A stretch of 64,000 nucleotides of DNA from Larix kaempferi (GCA_027924585.1 BSBM01000372.1:6245001-6309000), one strand, 5' to 3'. Shown: positions 11,843 to 24,040, numbered from the stretch's first letter. The notes: generated from the letters alone by a model not told the origin. Program-made: numbers and translations.

Positions 11843-14800
11843 ATGGCCGGAACAAACCCGGGAAACCAGAATGTTCCTCCACCACAAGCTCCTAGGATTT
11901 TTGGAAGAAGAGCAAAACCATCTCCTTTAGACTTTTCCCAAATCCAGGGTGCACCCCATGACATGCCTGAAAAGTATTTTGAAAAGGTTCCCAGATTTGA
12001 TGGAGTATCCGCTATATCAATTGAAGACCACATTGATAAAGTTTGGGAACACATGGAAGCATATGGAGCATCTGAGGAAGATGTTTTCATGAGGGGTCTC
12101 CTGGCATCCTTGGAAGGAGATGTTAGGAAGTGGTTTGACAGGTTGCCTGCCTCATCCATTGATGGGTATGATAACTTTGTCAACAAGCTAAACAGTGAGT
12201 GGTCCCGAAAGTTAGATGGGAAGTTTCTCTTACACCAACTTTTCGACATCAAGAAAAGAGAAAATGAAACAGTCCATGAGTTTAACATAAGATTTGACAA
12301 GACTGTAGCTGTTATCCCTGAAGAAATTAGACCAAAAGATCAAGCAGTTGTCATTCACTACTTAAATGCTTTTGAGGGATGGGTTGGTTATCAGCTAAAG
12401 GATAAAAACCCAAATGACTTAAAGACCGCTCAATCAAATGCTAAGATGGCTGAGCAAAATGTAGCATCCATGGGGAAACAAAACTTTTTCGATCAATTCA
12501 CCCCATCCACTTCTAGATCGGACCCTAGACTTCGAAAACCAAAGGAACCTGTGAGTGTGCCAAAGGAATCCAAGGACACTTTAGAAGTCATGCAAGAAAT
12601 GATGAAACAATTAACTGTCCTGACTAAGAATGTGGCAAGTTTGAATGACCCTGAGAGACATAGAAATCCTTATGGCCCTAAACCTTACTGGAATAATAAT
12701 AGAAGGCCTGATGGGGATAGGGATAGGCGACGACCTGAGTATCCAGAAAACTCTGAAAAGAAGGAAGTCAATTGGTGTGATGAAGAAGAAGAGATACCCT
12801 CTGACACCATTGACCATGATGACCAACCAGAAAACATCAACTTTATAAATGACTTATCTTATGATGAAGACTTTGGAAGAATCCTTTTAGAAGAAGAGCC
12901 ATGGGAGCAAGAAGATGATGTTATTGAAGAACCTAGCTCCACATGTTGTGCCTTAGAACTCCCAAAACCTAAAGAGCAACCAAAGTATCAAATATACAAA
13001 CGAGGAACCACCTCCCAGCCTTCTTTCCTTGATAAACATAAAAAGATTGATGAGGATAAAAAGGAAGAAGAAGATCTTGCCATAGATGATTATGATCTTA
13101 AGATTGATATGAAGAAAGAACTAAGCAAGATAATGTGTAATATCCCTGTCACCGAGTTAATGAAAGTGCCCTCTGTTAGATGCCAAGTAGAGGATTTTTT
13201 CAATGGTATTGGCCAAGAGAAAACTCCTGAACCGGTCCTAGAGTCATGTCACATCCAAAAGCTTAGTGGAACACAACCTAGTGAAACAGAGAAGGATCCA
13301 CCAATAAACATCCATTCAGCCATTTATGAAAGAAAAAGCGGTGGTCACTCCCCCTTTTACCTTACCTTGCACATTCAAAACATGCTCCTTCATAATTGTA
13401 TGTTGGATTCTGGAGCAGCGATGAATGTTATGCCTTTACAAGTTATGAAGGAAATGGGACTTGAAGTGACTAGACCTTATGGAAACGTCTGTGGTATAGA
13501 TTCCCGACGAGTGCCATCTTATGGTTTGATCAAAAACCTTAGAGCTGATCTTTTCGCATGTTCAGACATTTCTACCATGATGGATGTAGTTGTCATTGAC
13601 TTACCCCCAGCATATGGAATGCTTTTATCTAGAAAATGGGCAGCTGGCCTAGGTGGATACCTTATGATGGATTTATCATTTATTTGTGTTCCCAACCCTG
13701 ATGGAGCTTTGATTCGGGTTAACAGAGAGCCTTGTTATAATGAGCATGTTGAATCTTTTGATGAAGGGTTAAAAAACACATACGGGGATGAATTATTAAA
13801 TAATGCCAAAACTAACCTTGTTGAAGATGAGGATGAATTGTATGAAGTTGATCAAAATATGTGTATGGTCATGAAAGATTCTGATTCTTTTTGGGAAGAC
13901 AAGCAAATGATTGAAATAATTAGAAATGATGTTGTTGAGGAAATAGATGAAAATCAACCCCAAGATCACGAACAAAACAATGAAACCATTCAAGAACCTG
14001 CTATAGAAAATCACACACTTGAAGGGATTGAGGATGACATAAGAAGTCTAGGAAGAGATGAGAGTCTGCTAGATGATCAAAGCATTGAACAAATTCTCCC
14101 AATAGAAAACCTCCATGAACAAACACACAATGAGGAGAACATTGAAAACCCAATACATGAAGATGAGTTTGATGATATTAGGAGGGGAGAAAGAATTCCT
14201 TTCACTGTTAGGGAGTGGTTTGCCTTGACCGATCACAATAGAGAGAGAGAAAGACAAGGGCTTGCACCTATTTACCCATGGGAAAACAATCTTGCAACAT
14301 CTACTAGGGTTGAAACAAACGAAGAGCCTGAAGCTACTTATTATTCCGATACAGAAGATTCTTTATCTCATCTATCTCTAGAAGACGGTAATCTTATTCA
14401 AGTCCATGATAACTCTCTAAGTTGGGAAGAGGATGCCCTGATTAATGATGCTCCTGAAGGAGACTATAATCTAAATAACTTTGCTATTTTTCAAACTCCT
14501 TCAGAGCCTCAAAGCCATGCTTTATCTACATATCCGCATATCCCTAGTTTCCTCCTACCGTCTGAGTCATCTAGTCATCATACTCATGATCTTTCTCACA
14601 TTCCTACTTCCTCTACATTTCATTCCGAGTCAGTTTCTCCCAGACTGGAAAACATGGTTGTACCTGTTCCTTCAGGGGAAGGTTCTAGTCATAACACTGT
14701 CATATCTAAAGAGCCACTTCCTTTGGAAGAACATAGAGACTTCTTGACTGTAGGTGAGGTTGTTAAAAGAATTATGTCTCCCCATGGGGAAGAGCCAAAT

Positions 14801-15211
14801 GAGGAAATCCAAGAAACAAGAAGGGAAGTTAGGGAAATCCTTGTTGGCACAGTTGCTATTTCTTTAGATGGTGGTCCACCCAGAATGTACGCAGTTCCTT
14901 CTAGAAGAAACTCGAGGATTGTCACACCTCAACCGCAAAACCCTGCTGAAATCCATCCCATACCTATTCGTAACATTGGAGTTATTCCTGAGTCAGTCAA
15001 TAGAAATAATTTTCATACAGGAAGTCAAGTCATCATTCCCAACCATTTATTGCATATAAGATCGGGACAAGCTGACGACATATGGGTTGGACCTTTCACA
15101 GTAGAGCGATGCATTGATGGCATGTGCTTTCTGACCACTGGTAGTGGACGACGTATCTTATATCCTGTCCATCAGAGGAACTTAAGGGATCACATCCCGG
15201 ATCCCACATAG
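11843..15211 (+). CDS. gag-pro: Gag-protease polyprotein of element A with GPY/F tail, lacking RT and integrase core
   Basis: Predicted 1122 aa from the first in-frame ATG; the frame is open back to 11582 without an ATG, so a non-AUG start is possible. Residues about 50-210 form a gypsy gag capsid domain (motifs RKWFDRLP and YDNFVNKL). No CCHC zinc knuckle was seen. DSGA at about 522 is the aspartic protease active site, and similarity to D's ORF continues through GLGGYLMMDL to about residue 640. Residues about 650-1030 are acidic, low in complexity and unlike any pol domain. The C-terminus (about 1060-1122) resembles the post-integrase GPY/F module (WVGPFTVER, GPF at 1083-1085). The expected RNase H, RT and integrase core are absent, without a stop or frameshift. 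It probably builds particles and processes them using its own protease. Reverse transcription and integration must be supplied by another element, possibly one like D. Confidence 0.9.
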   Translation: MAGTNPGNQNVPPPQAPRIFGRRAKPSPLDFSQIQGAPHDMPEKYFEKVPRFDGVSAISIEDHIDKVWEHMEAYGASEEDVFMRGLLASLEGDVRKWFDRLPASSIDGYDNFVNKLNSEWSRKLDGKFLLHQLFDIKKRENETVHEFNIRFDKTVAVIPEEIRPKDQAVVIHYLNAFEGWVGYQLKDKNPNDLKTAQSNAKMAEQNVASMGKQNFFDQFTPSTSRSDPRLRKPKEPVSVPKESKDTLEVMQEMMKQLTVLTKNVASLNDPERHRNPYGPKPYWNNNRRPDGDRDRRRPEYPENSEKKEVNWCDEEEEIPSDTIDHDDQPENINFINDLSYDEDFGRILLEEEPWEQEDDVIEEPSSTCCALELPKPKEQPKYQIYKRGTTSQPSFLDKHKKIDEDKKEEEDLAIDDYDLKIDMKKELSKIMCNIPVTELMKVPSVRCQVEDFFNGIGQEKTPEPVLESCHIQKLSGTQPSETEKDPPINIHSAIYERKSGGHSPFYLTLHIQNMLLHNCMLDSGAAMNVMPLQVMKEMGLEVTRPYGNVCGIDSRRVPSYGLIKNLRADLFACSDISTMMDVVVIDLPPAYGMLLSRKWAAGLGGYLMMDLSFICVPNPDGALIRVNREPCYNEHVESFDEGLKNTYGDELLNNAKTNLVEDEDELYEVDQNMCMVMKDSDSFWEDKQMIEIIRNDVVEEIDENQPQDHEQNNETIQEPAIENHTLEGIEDDIRSLGRDESLLDDQSIEQILPIENLHEQTHNEENIENPIHEDEFDDIRRGERIPFTVREWFALTDHNRERERQGLAPIYPWENNLATSTRVETNEEPEATYYSDTEDSLSHLSLEDGNLIQVHDNSLSWEEDALINDAPEGDYNLNNFAIFQTPSEPQSHALSTYPHIPSFLLPSESSSHHTHDLSHIPTSSTFHSESVSPRLENMVVPVPSGEGSSHNTVISKEPLPLEEHRDFLTVGEVVKRIMSPHGEEPNEEIQETRREVREILVGTVAISLDGGPPRMYAVPSRRNSRIVTPQPQNPAEIHPIPIRNIGVIPESVNRNNFHTGSQVIIPNHLLHIRSGQADDIWVGPFTVERCIDGMCFLTTGSGRRILYPVHQRNLRDHIPDPT

Positions 15212-15688
15212 TTGGGATTTCTCCGCTTGCATTGCCCGGTAGAGTAGGGTAGGTAGGAAACCAAATAAGCCTACTTAGGCAGTAGTTAGTCTTTTCAGCC
15301 ATTGAGTCTGGCACCTTTTTAGTCTCTAAGCTCCTTTGTAAGCTCCTAGTTTAACTGAGTACCTGTCACTTTTTCTTTTCCTGCACAATAAAACTCAAAT
15401 TTTGCAAATTATGCTAATTTACTTTTTGCATTTATATTTTATGCATTTATATTTCTGACATAGAATAGACTTTATTTCAGTTGATTTTATTATTTTTCCC
15501 ACACATACGGCATGAGGTATTTTTCTTTAGATGTTTGTGAATGCAGAAAATAGGTTGCAAGAATAAAAGCTGGAAATAAAATGGTAGAGTGCTGGATCGT
15601 GGATTCGAGTAGCAGAGTTCGAGGACCAGAGATTCTGAGGTTCTCAAGCGCTCATTTCAGCAGAGCACTTGTCCCAGCCGGAGCCAGA
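15212..15688 (+). other. Element A 3' untranslated region and plus-strand primer region
   Basis: Non-coding. The last 80 or so bases (about 15618-15688, CCAGAGATTCTGAGG... to GGAGCCAGA) match the equivalent stretch of D (33193-33260, minus strand). No classical long polypurine tract is present. The short GGAGCCAGA directly before the LTR is shared by A, C and D and may define plus-strand priming. Confidence 0.7.
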
Positions 15689-18600
15689 TGTTATCACATA
15701 TATAGTAGCCGGGCTACCATACATTATTTTTCTCATTCCAGTACACTATTCAGCCAGTTCCCTTGCATTTGAGATGCCGAGATGAGCATTTATATTGGAT
15801 CACTATCAGATTGTGGACAGCAGTTATATTCCCCATGCCATGACTGAGTTTCAGGACACTCAGAGAGATGCCCGATATAGCCATTATGCCATTGGTACAG
15901 AGCAGACAGTAGTGCCCAGAGTTACAGCAGCAGTCTCAGAGGACAGATGAGGGTACAGGTTGATGAGCTTTCAGGTATATGACTCAGCAGGTATACTATT
16001 GTGTTATGGTTAGATTGCTTTTATACTTATTCTTATAGCATGTCTTAGCACTTAGTGTCATGATCTAGCGATCATATAGATATTTGGACCTGGTTGACCT
16101 ATTATATATATATTACTGTCCCTACTCAGACTTAGAAGTTCACTATTCATACTCATTGGTACATACCCTCCTTAGGGAGAATGGAGGTGATCATTACACC
16201 ATACTATGGCTTGCTAGTGTTGGCTTCATCTTTTCATTGTCTTCATCCATCCGTGGCCTACCTTTTAGATTATTACCCTGATTTGCTACTTGACTAGTGA
16301 CATGGAGGACCTTTCCCCACTGTAGCCTCTGTGTTGGATGAGCTTCCCTGTTTATTGTGTCTCGGCTCTGAGTTGGTGACAAAACTTACCTATGGTGAGT
16401 TGGAGTTCCTTGAGAATTCCCCCTAGTCACTAAAGTTGTGTTGGCTAAACCTGAAACTTTTAGTGCTGCCATCAATACAAAATCTGGAAAAAATCAAATG
16501 CTATATCTTGTATATGAAAGAAATGCCAAATGAAAATGGCCATGAAAAATAAAATGTTATATCTTTTGGAAAAATAAATACCTAGGTAAACAAGCTGTCC
16601 ATGACACACCTAGAAGTGCTCAGGTAAACAAGTGCCTTAAAAACACACCTGCAGCAGAAAGCCTAAAAATAAATGTAAATCTATGCAATGTGTTTGTAAA
16701 CACACATAGATCAAGGCTATGGAAACCACAGGCCCAAAAAGCAATGGAACTTAAATGTTATATCTAAACAATTGCTGGCCTTGCTTGTATTATGGATTGT
16801 GCGCATCTGTGAAGGTGAATAAACCCTCTTTAAACAACTCATCCATTTGTGAGACACCGCCATTCCCTGTGTTATTGCTCATTCAGTATATACTATAGTG
16901 TGTATTCCCTTTCCCTTGCCAAAGTGTCACAAAGTCAAGTTAGTCAAGTCATCCCTTAGCCTAGCCATTTATTTCAGCCTTCACCCTTCACTAGCAAATT
17001 GATCACAACTATGAAGTGAGTATGGTCCTGAAAGTCTAATCTGAGTAATAATAATAACTAACGACACTATATATTTGGATTTAGATCGCCAGTCATGATT
17101 ACTCTGTGTTATAGAAGCTATTTGAATAAATTGTAAAGCATGTATTAACCTTGACACCTTGCAGCAGCTATGGATGATAGTCTGAGTTGTATTTGGTCTT
17201 GGTTAGACCTAGTTTGACCATGGAGGACCATGGGACATGAGATGTTGGACCTTATGATGGTATGGATATATGATATATGGTCCATGTACACATACAGGAT
17301 GATTCTATGCAGCAGCTACAGGGTTATGATGATGATTCTTGGGATACAGCAGTGTTTGGTCATTTACAGATCATTATTATTGGCCTTGTTCCGGTACATT
17401 GGATATTTATTTTGATCATGCAGAGATTCATATGGTGTATGAGTACACATCTTGGATGGATTTGGACCTTCTGAGTCCAATGGGACAGTTTGTTTTCAGT
17501 TCCGGGCACTTACAGTGATGATTTAGCCTCAGTAGGCTGTCCTAGTGCAGTTTTGGTCTATTGGAGGCCCTGTCGGAGCAGAGATTGCTTTTATCCGGAT
17601 GACCTAGGGCGCTGATGATGGAGGGGGTGGTCCAGCCACTTGTTTTTACCATATTACCCCCCTCCCGGACACATTGGCACCCTCACCTTGACAGCGCCAT
17701 CACTCCAGGAGGCAGTTTGGGCAGTTTCACGTTTCCCGAGGCATTTCAGGATTGGTAGAAATGGCTATTGAGGAAATCGATTTGGGCTACTGAGGCAAAG
17801 TTATGGCATGGGATGATCAGTGATGATAGATCGGGACCTTCCACACCTCCTCCTGCAGTTTCAGCTTCATCGGGGCCCGCATCCATCACTTATGGCACTT
17901 TCTGTGGATTTTTTGAGGTCTTTTGAGGACCACGACTTCACCTTGGAGGACCACGACTTCACTTGGGAGGCACGATTTGATACTTTCATGATTATGTATT
18001 GGTTATTGTGCCATGGGGATTGACCAAGGAGGGATAAAATTACCCCTTGGACCCACCATGAGCCTCTTATGATATTTTGTCATCATGATTTGGTAGGATT
18101 CCCCTCTCCTAGGGCGACTTTGTCCACTTATGTTATATTTTATGTGTGATCCATGTATTATGTTGTTGAGCTCATCTCAACCATTGATTAGACATTTGTA
18201 TCTTTTAATCTTAGCCACTCATTCAAAAAGTGGTTAGGGTTTTGGTGCCTCTCCTTCCTATTTAAAGGAGAGAGCCTCTCATTGTAAAGGGACTTTTGGC
18301 TCTGGATTATTGGAATAGAAAATTATTATTGCATCTATCTCCAATGTTGTGGTGAATGTTTTTGGTGTTCGTTCGTTGGTTCTTCCTTTGCACTGAGTTA
18401 TTGGAGATCTTGTTTGCCATATCTATTGTACCACGATTTTGCATCTACAGGTGGAGGCCGATTTGCTTGGAGGAGGAGGTATTGGTAGGGGAAGACTCTC
18501 CCTACTTCTTCTTTGGAGCTCTTCGTTGGTAACAGGGAGTATTACTGTCCCAGGACCTTCTATTTCATGTTACTATTTGCATTTCTCTTGTATTTCTTCC

Positions 18601-20205
18601 ATGCTTGATCTTACTGATTGAATTTCATTCCTTGGTTTGACAGGTAGAGGAAGGCGCACTTGTGGACTAGGGCATCAACTTGGCAAGCAAATCAACAATC
18701 TCTCATTTGATCTCTGCGGGAATCTTCCTCAACATCAAGGCATCTCAACCACATCATTCAGGTATGATCTCAAGGTAAGTTCTATCTCCATAGTCTATCC
18801 AATTGTCAAAAACACTTAAAACCCTAATTAATTAAAACCCCAATTTTACATTTTCTTAGATCTACTGAGATCTAGTGGGTTGTTGGGCATGATATTGAAA
18901 ACCCACCTCTATAGCATCCACGGCATCCCGGATCTATAGTTTGGTGAGGATTGGCTTCCGTTTGACCCCTCTCCCAAGCCAACTTAGCTTCTCCCAAGGA
19001 AGGCGCACTTCACCATTTGAGCAAGTTGACCTAGATCTAGTTGATGGGTGTTTGAGATTCCACTTGATTTGACATCTACACATCAAATAACATACACCCA
19101 GGTTGTCCCTTTCTTGAAAATCACCTTGTGGGCCCCATTCCACATTTTAAGGGATTTAATCCCCATTTAGGACCACTTGGAACACTAAAACTCAGATCTA
19201 CAAAGATCTAACCGGTGGATTGCCACAAAATTATAGATCCATATCCCTACTTGACTGATCTACCCGGATCTAAAGTTTGGATGCCATCCGACATGATTTG
19301 ACCCACCTAAACCCCGATTCAAGCCTCCTTAGGGAAAGTCGCACCACCTTGGAGAAGTGAGTTCACTCACTTCGAGGAACTGGGTACTTGAGATTTTTGC
19401 AGATCCGGATTCAGAATAATTCAAAACCTAGGTCTAGACTGTCACTTTGTCAAATCTTGCCTTGGGGACTGCATTCCTTGTTTTAAGGGATTGTGGTCCA
19501 CTTGGGTCAAACCTAGATCTAGACACATTTAATCATCAAGACCTATACTGTCCACTTATCTCATGTTGTAGGAGTCCTAAACCATAAAGTCAACCCTACT
19601 TTGACTCCACTTCCCAATTCCCAAGGCACTGGTTTATCTCCAAGACAACCCACTCTCCTAGATTGTGGGATTGACTTGTGGTTTGACTTTTGCATGGTGA
19701 ACTATACCTTTGAAGACATCATGAATCATGGTCAAGATTGTCTCATGTACTAGTTAGCCCCAGTCTGACCCCTAAACAACCCTGCATTGGACACGGTTCC
19801 CAAGGCAGTGGATCTTTTGACATTGACCTAGTACACTAACCCTAGATCTCACTTTAAACATTGCAAGTCACTTTCACTTCAACTATGAACTAAAGCTATA
19901 CCTATTAAACCCCTCACTTGGCTTGTGACTTCATCCTTAGGTCTAGGATAAACCATACACCTAACTTCACTTGGAAATACCCTGATTTGGTGTCTTGGTT
20001 TTGATCTCTCCTGTCGGGAGTAGATCGGGTCTCCCCCTTTGTTGTCTGGGCTAGATAACATAAAGTGAAGGTTGCCTCGACTGGCGTGACAACCATATAC
20101 ATTGGAGGTCGAGGTGATCGTGGTTGCACCTTTCAAGTTGCCCTTCCCTATTGCCATCCATGACTGGATCCTTCCATAGGGGTAACTACAGTTTAGGTGA
20201 TAACA
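15689..20205 (+). repeat. Element A 3' LTR (4517 bp)
   Basis: Same length and order as 6980-11496, offset 8709, with no differences noticed. It ends GGTGATAACA followed by the GTTCC duplication. It includes hairpin 16679-16711, TATA-like box 18259-18266 and donor-like site near 18770. Confidence 0.95.
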
Positions 20206-20210
20206 GTTCC

Positions 20211-21307
20211 ATTGCTTTTTTGGGCCTGAAGTTTCCATAGCCTTGATCTATGTGTGTTTACAAACACATTGCATAGATTTACATTTTTTCTTTAGGCTTT
20301 CTGCTGCAGGTGTGTTTTTAAGGCACTTGTTTACCTGAGCACTTCTAGGTGTGTCATGGACAGCTTGTTTACCTAGGTATTTATTTTTCCAAAAGATATA
20401 ACATTTTATTTTTCATGGCCATTTTCATTTGGCATTCCTTTCATTCATGTGTGTTTAAAAACACATTGCATGAATGGGCTTTTCATACAAGATATAGCAT
20501 TTCATTTTTCCAGATTTTGTATTCATGGCAGCACTAAAAGTTTCAGGTTTAGCCAACACAACTTTAGTGACTAGGGGGAATTCCAAGGAACTCCAACTCA
20601 CCATAGGTAAGTTTTGTCACCAACTCAGAGCCGAGACACAATAAACAGGGAAGCTCATCCAATACAGAGGCTACAGTGGGGAAAAGTCCTCCATGCCACT
20701 AGTCAAGTAGTAAGTCAGGGTGATAATCTAAAAGGTAGGTCATGGATGGATGAAGACAATGAAATGATGGAGCCAACACTAGCAAGCCAAAGTATGGTGT
20801 AATGATCACCTCTATTCTCCCTAAGGAGGGTATGTACCAATGAGTATGAATAGTGAACTTCTAAGTCTGAGTAGGGACAATATAATATATATAATAGATC
20901 AACCAGGTCCATGTATCTATATGATCGCCAGATCATGACACTGAGTGCTAAGACATGCTATAAGAATAAGTATAAAAGCAATCTAACCATAACACCATGA
21001 TATATCTGCTGAGTCATATACCTGAAAGCACATCAACCTGTACCATCCTCTGTCCTCTGAGACTGCTGCTGTAACTCTGGGCACTACTGTCTGCTCTGTA
21101 CAGATGTTATAATGGCTACATCGCTCATCTCTCTGAGTGTCCTGAAACTCAGTCATGGCATGGGGAATACAACTGCTGTCCACAATCTGATAGTGATCCA
21201 ATATAGATGCTCATCTCGGCATCTCAAATGCAAGGGAACTGGTTGAATAGTGTACTGGAATGAGAAAAATAATGTATGGTAGCCCGGCTACTATATATGT
21301 GATAACA
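20211..21307 (-). mobile_element. Solo LTR B (A family), right part, minus strand
   Basis: Continuation of B after element A and its duplicated GTTCC. It ends TATATGTGATAACA, the reverse complement of the A-family LTR start. It contains both U3 hairpins: 20246-20278, and 20442-20476 (arms CATTCATG/CATGAATG). It is followed by the GTACT duplication at 21308-21312. Confidence 0.92.
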
Positions 21308-21312
21308 GTACT

Positions 21313-22572
21313 TTCAGACCTCGACACTCTGGCAACAGCTGCAATCCAATTCGCTGACCCTTCGGTTCTTGCCCAGTTGGAAGAGAAATCCAGGTAGCAG
21401 GGGGACAGAAACACAGTTTTGATCAATTTTGCAGGCTGGGTAATACGTTGTTTTCGGTAGCTTGGGTGAACATGGAAGCTGTTCATTAGCTGCCAAATCC
21501 CGTTTCGGTGGTTTACTACATATAAGCAAAGTCCTCCTGGATACCGAAAGAAATAAAGGACGCCCAACACCCTGAAGCGGTTCGGCGGTTTAGGCGAAGC
21601 ATGAATCAAGTTCATTAACCACCGAACGCCAAGCTTTCGGCTGCTTATCACCTCCAGGCTCAGTTTTGTTAACCACCGAAGATGCAGAAAACGCAGAAGC
21701 ATGCCCATGGGCATCAAAACCCCTTTTTGACAGCCCGAGCATCATTAGGGCGTTTTCCAGGGAATCCATATGCACTCAATTGTATCATGATCATCTCTGG
21801 TCCCAGAACGAGGGCGCCAACAAGTGGAACAGTGGAATATTTCTATCTATTTTTAGAAAAGACACCTGCAGGTTTTTTGTAGACAACAGTTTCAAGCTCG
21901 CCCTCAAACCCCCAGAGGCTCGTTTCAGCTGTCAAACGCTGGTGCATCAGCAAGAGGTAGTTATTTCAATCATGATACACTATCATACTTTCAGTAACTA
22001 TTTTAGTTGTTATTTTTAGCTTATTCGATCCAACTTTGGGATCTGAAAAACTTTGTAATGGCTATAAAGTGGAGGAACTAAGTAGAATAGAGGTTCGACT
22101 TTGGAGAGAGTAATCAATTTTTGTATTCTCAGACTTCTATGACCTTCTAAATAATACAAGCTTCTTTTATTATTGGCTGTCAGATTCCTTCTTCTCATGT
22201 TTATGCACTTATTGTGAATGATCTATTTCCTGTATGTTCACTTTTATTGCTAGATAGCTGTTATCCTGTCACAGTTTTAAAGGATTGAGCATATATGTTA
22301 TTATTTTGTTGTGCTTAACCATTTATATACGTTCTTTTGTGTATGAATCTGCTGAATGCAATAAGGATTCACTCTCTTTATTTTAAATCAACCCTCTGAA
22401 TAGCCGTAGTCAAAGCCTTGTCTATCTGAGCGTCCTCATGCATGTTGTGAGCATGTAAATTTTTATTCCTTTCATCCAACTTGATCCAAAATAAACCCCT
22501 TCTTTCAAAACAAGTTTAAGTTACCAGGCATCTCTGAAATACAACCTAGGAGAGCTTCCTGGACTGATAACA
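21313..22572 (+). repeat. Element C 5' LTR, second part
   Basis: Matches 45956-47156 of the 3' LTR and ends CTGATAACA directly before the primer site. It begins with the last codons of the U3 ORF (stop at 21395-21397) and then two more palindrome units (21451-21497, 21591-21626). A TATA box TATAAAG is at 22063-22069, so the ORF lies in U3. The remainder is R/U5 with no coding potential. Confidence 0.92.
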
Positions 22573-22575
22573 AAT

Positions 22576-22593
22576 TGGCGCCGCTGCCGGGGA
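22576..22593 (+). other. Primer-binding site of element C (tRNA-Asp type)
   Basis: TGGCGCCGCTGCCGGGGA, 3 bp after the LTR end. Downstream, a weaker stem GATAGA (22647-22652) / TCTATC (22683-22688) is followed by TGGTGACTCC, the counterpart of the leader hairpin in A, D and E. Confidence 0.85.
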
Positions 22594-22742
22594 AAGATTA
22601 TTGAAGCAGCAGCTTCCCTAGGAGATGACACAGTTCCATCTTTGATGATAGACAAAGCCTGGGCACTTTTCGGTTGTAATCATCTATCTGGTGACTCCAT
22701 TGGAATGAAGTGGCTTCGAGAAGACCAAGTACCAGATTGAAT

Positions 22743-24040
22743 CCTCAAAGGCCACCAGTAACACCTGTTTCGGATCTCGAACAGATTATAAGGAGAGGAA
22801 GGACTACGTAGAGGCCGATTTCCAGATCCATAAGAAGAACCACAACGGGCCTTACCAGAGGTATTTCTTCTATCTCATCAGATGAAACTCCTTTTGAATA
22901 TCCATTTTCTGAAACAGATAATCCACAAGGAACTATAAGTAGAGCAGAATATTTATGGGCCCAAGTATCCTCATCCGTTGTTGCTGCCCAAGTCCCTAGC
23001 CCTGATCCTGCTACACGAGCTAACCTAGGAAAAGAAATCCTAGAATCCGTCAAAGAGGAAGGTTGTTCCTCCTACCTGCAGCCCACATTGATGGAACCAG
23101 ATGAGAAGTTCCCCTTTGTTTACACCAACGTACATGCTATAGAAAACATATTCCAGGACCTTTTAGACCAACGTGGGCAAAGGCTGTCCTCTTTACTTGC
23201 ACAGTCCTGTAAGAAGACGAATTGCCCAGAACAGCCATCAATTTGTTTCACCCCCATTTTTGGCGACTCTACTGAAACAAAACCTCCACTTTCATCGTTG
23301 CCTATACCTTCTCAGCCACCGCCCACACTCAAATTGCTTTCTGCCATCCCTTTAGCACCCACACCCACAATGGCTGTCCCTCTAACCAAAATGGAGAAGA
23401 TCCTCCTTGCTAGGTATGCCCCTCTAAATTTGCCTAATCCCCTTTCTGCTATGCCTACCAGAGATTATCAAAAATATTTGCCAAAATTCACCGGGGAGGG
23501 AGATTTTACAGCCGAGGAGCACTTGGAGGCATTTTATAGCTATGCCGAGAACATCAATATCGAGCATGAAGATGTATGGACTAGAGTGTTTGTGCAAAGT
23601 TTAGATGATCAGGCAAGAAAGTGGTTTAAAGAACTACCTGCTGGATGAATAGATGACATCGAGGCACTGGATGAACTATTTTTGAAACATTGGGGGGAAA
23701 GAAGAGACCACCTTTATTATCTCACAGAATTTGATAACTTGAAGAGAGAAAATGGCGAGTATGTGGCAGCTTTTACGAAGAGGTTTAACAAAATGTTTAG
23801 CAAAATCCCTGCTGAAATTAAGCCTACAGATACCTCTTCCAGGATCACGTACGCCAATGCTTTTGACCCTGATTTTTGCCTTCATCTCCGAGAAAGAAGA
23901 GCTGCCTCTTTACTGCTCATGCAAGATGCTGCACTCGAAGTGGATTCAAATATGGTTGCGTCCAAAATCCTCAAAGGGAAGATTGATAAAAAAGGCAGAC
24001 CCCAAATTCCTCCTCCTCGTCAGAAACTAAGCTGGAAAAA
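22743..24040 (+). pseudogene. Gag of element C, broken
   Basis: Coding similarity begins soon after the leader. An in-frame TAG at 22809 lies near the N-terminus; the frame then runs through PKFTGEGDFTAEEHLEAF and RKWFKELPAG, the gypsy gag capsid. TGA at 23646 interrupts it, after which the same frame continues (FLKHWGERRDHLYYL, AAFTKRFNKMFSKIP) to a stop at 24042-24044. The true frame shifts near 24030 to that of the downstream ORF (LEKMTKMLDSLTSEM). The last motif aligns with residues just after the capsid in A and with the very start of D's ORF. In a working element this would be the particle protein. Here it cannot be made whole. Confidence 0.85.

Larger units (their letters stand above)
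6980..20205 (+). mobile_element. Element A: recent gag-protease-only Tat-type retrotransposon (non-autonomous)
   Basis: Complete insertion of 13.2 kb with GTTCC duplications, two 4517-bp LTRs at a constant offset of 8709 bp with no difference noticed, a primer site, and one long ORF. The internal region is only about 4.2 kb, shorter than one LTR, and has no room for RT, RNase H or integrase. LTR identity implies very recent movement, so the missing enzymes must have come in trans. Related solo LTRs B and F show the family has inserted repeatedly here. Compare element D, which carries the reciprocal set of domains. Confidence 0.95.

Noticed and set aside
6980-20205. Element A as a simple internal deletion of D or of C
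   Set aside because: A has a capsid that D lacks, an acidic region with no counterpart in D or C, and LTRs of a distinct family (A and D LTRs are related but clearly different).
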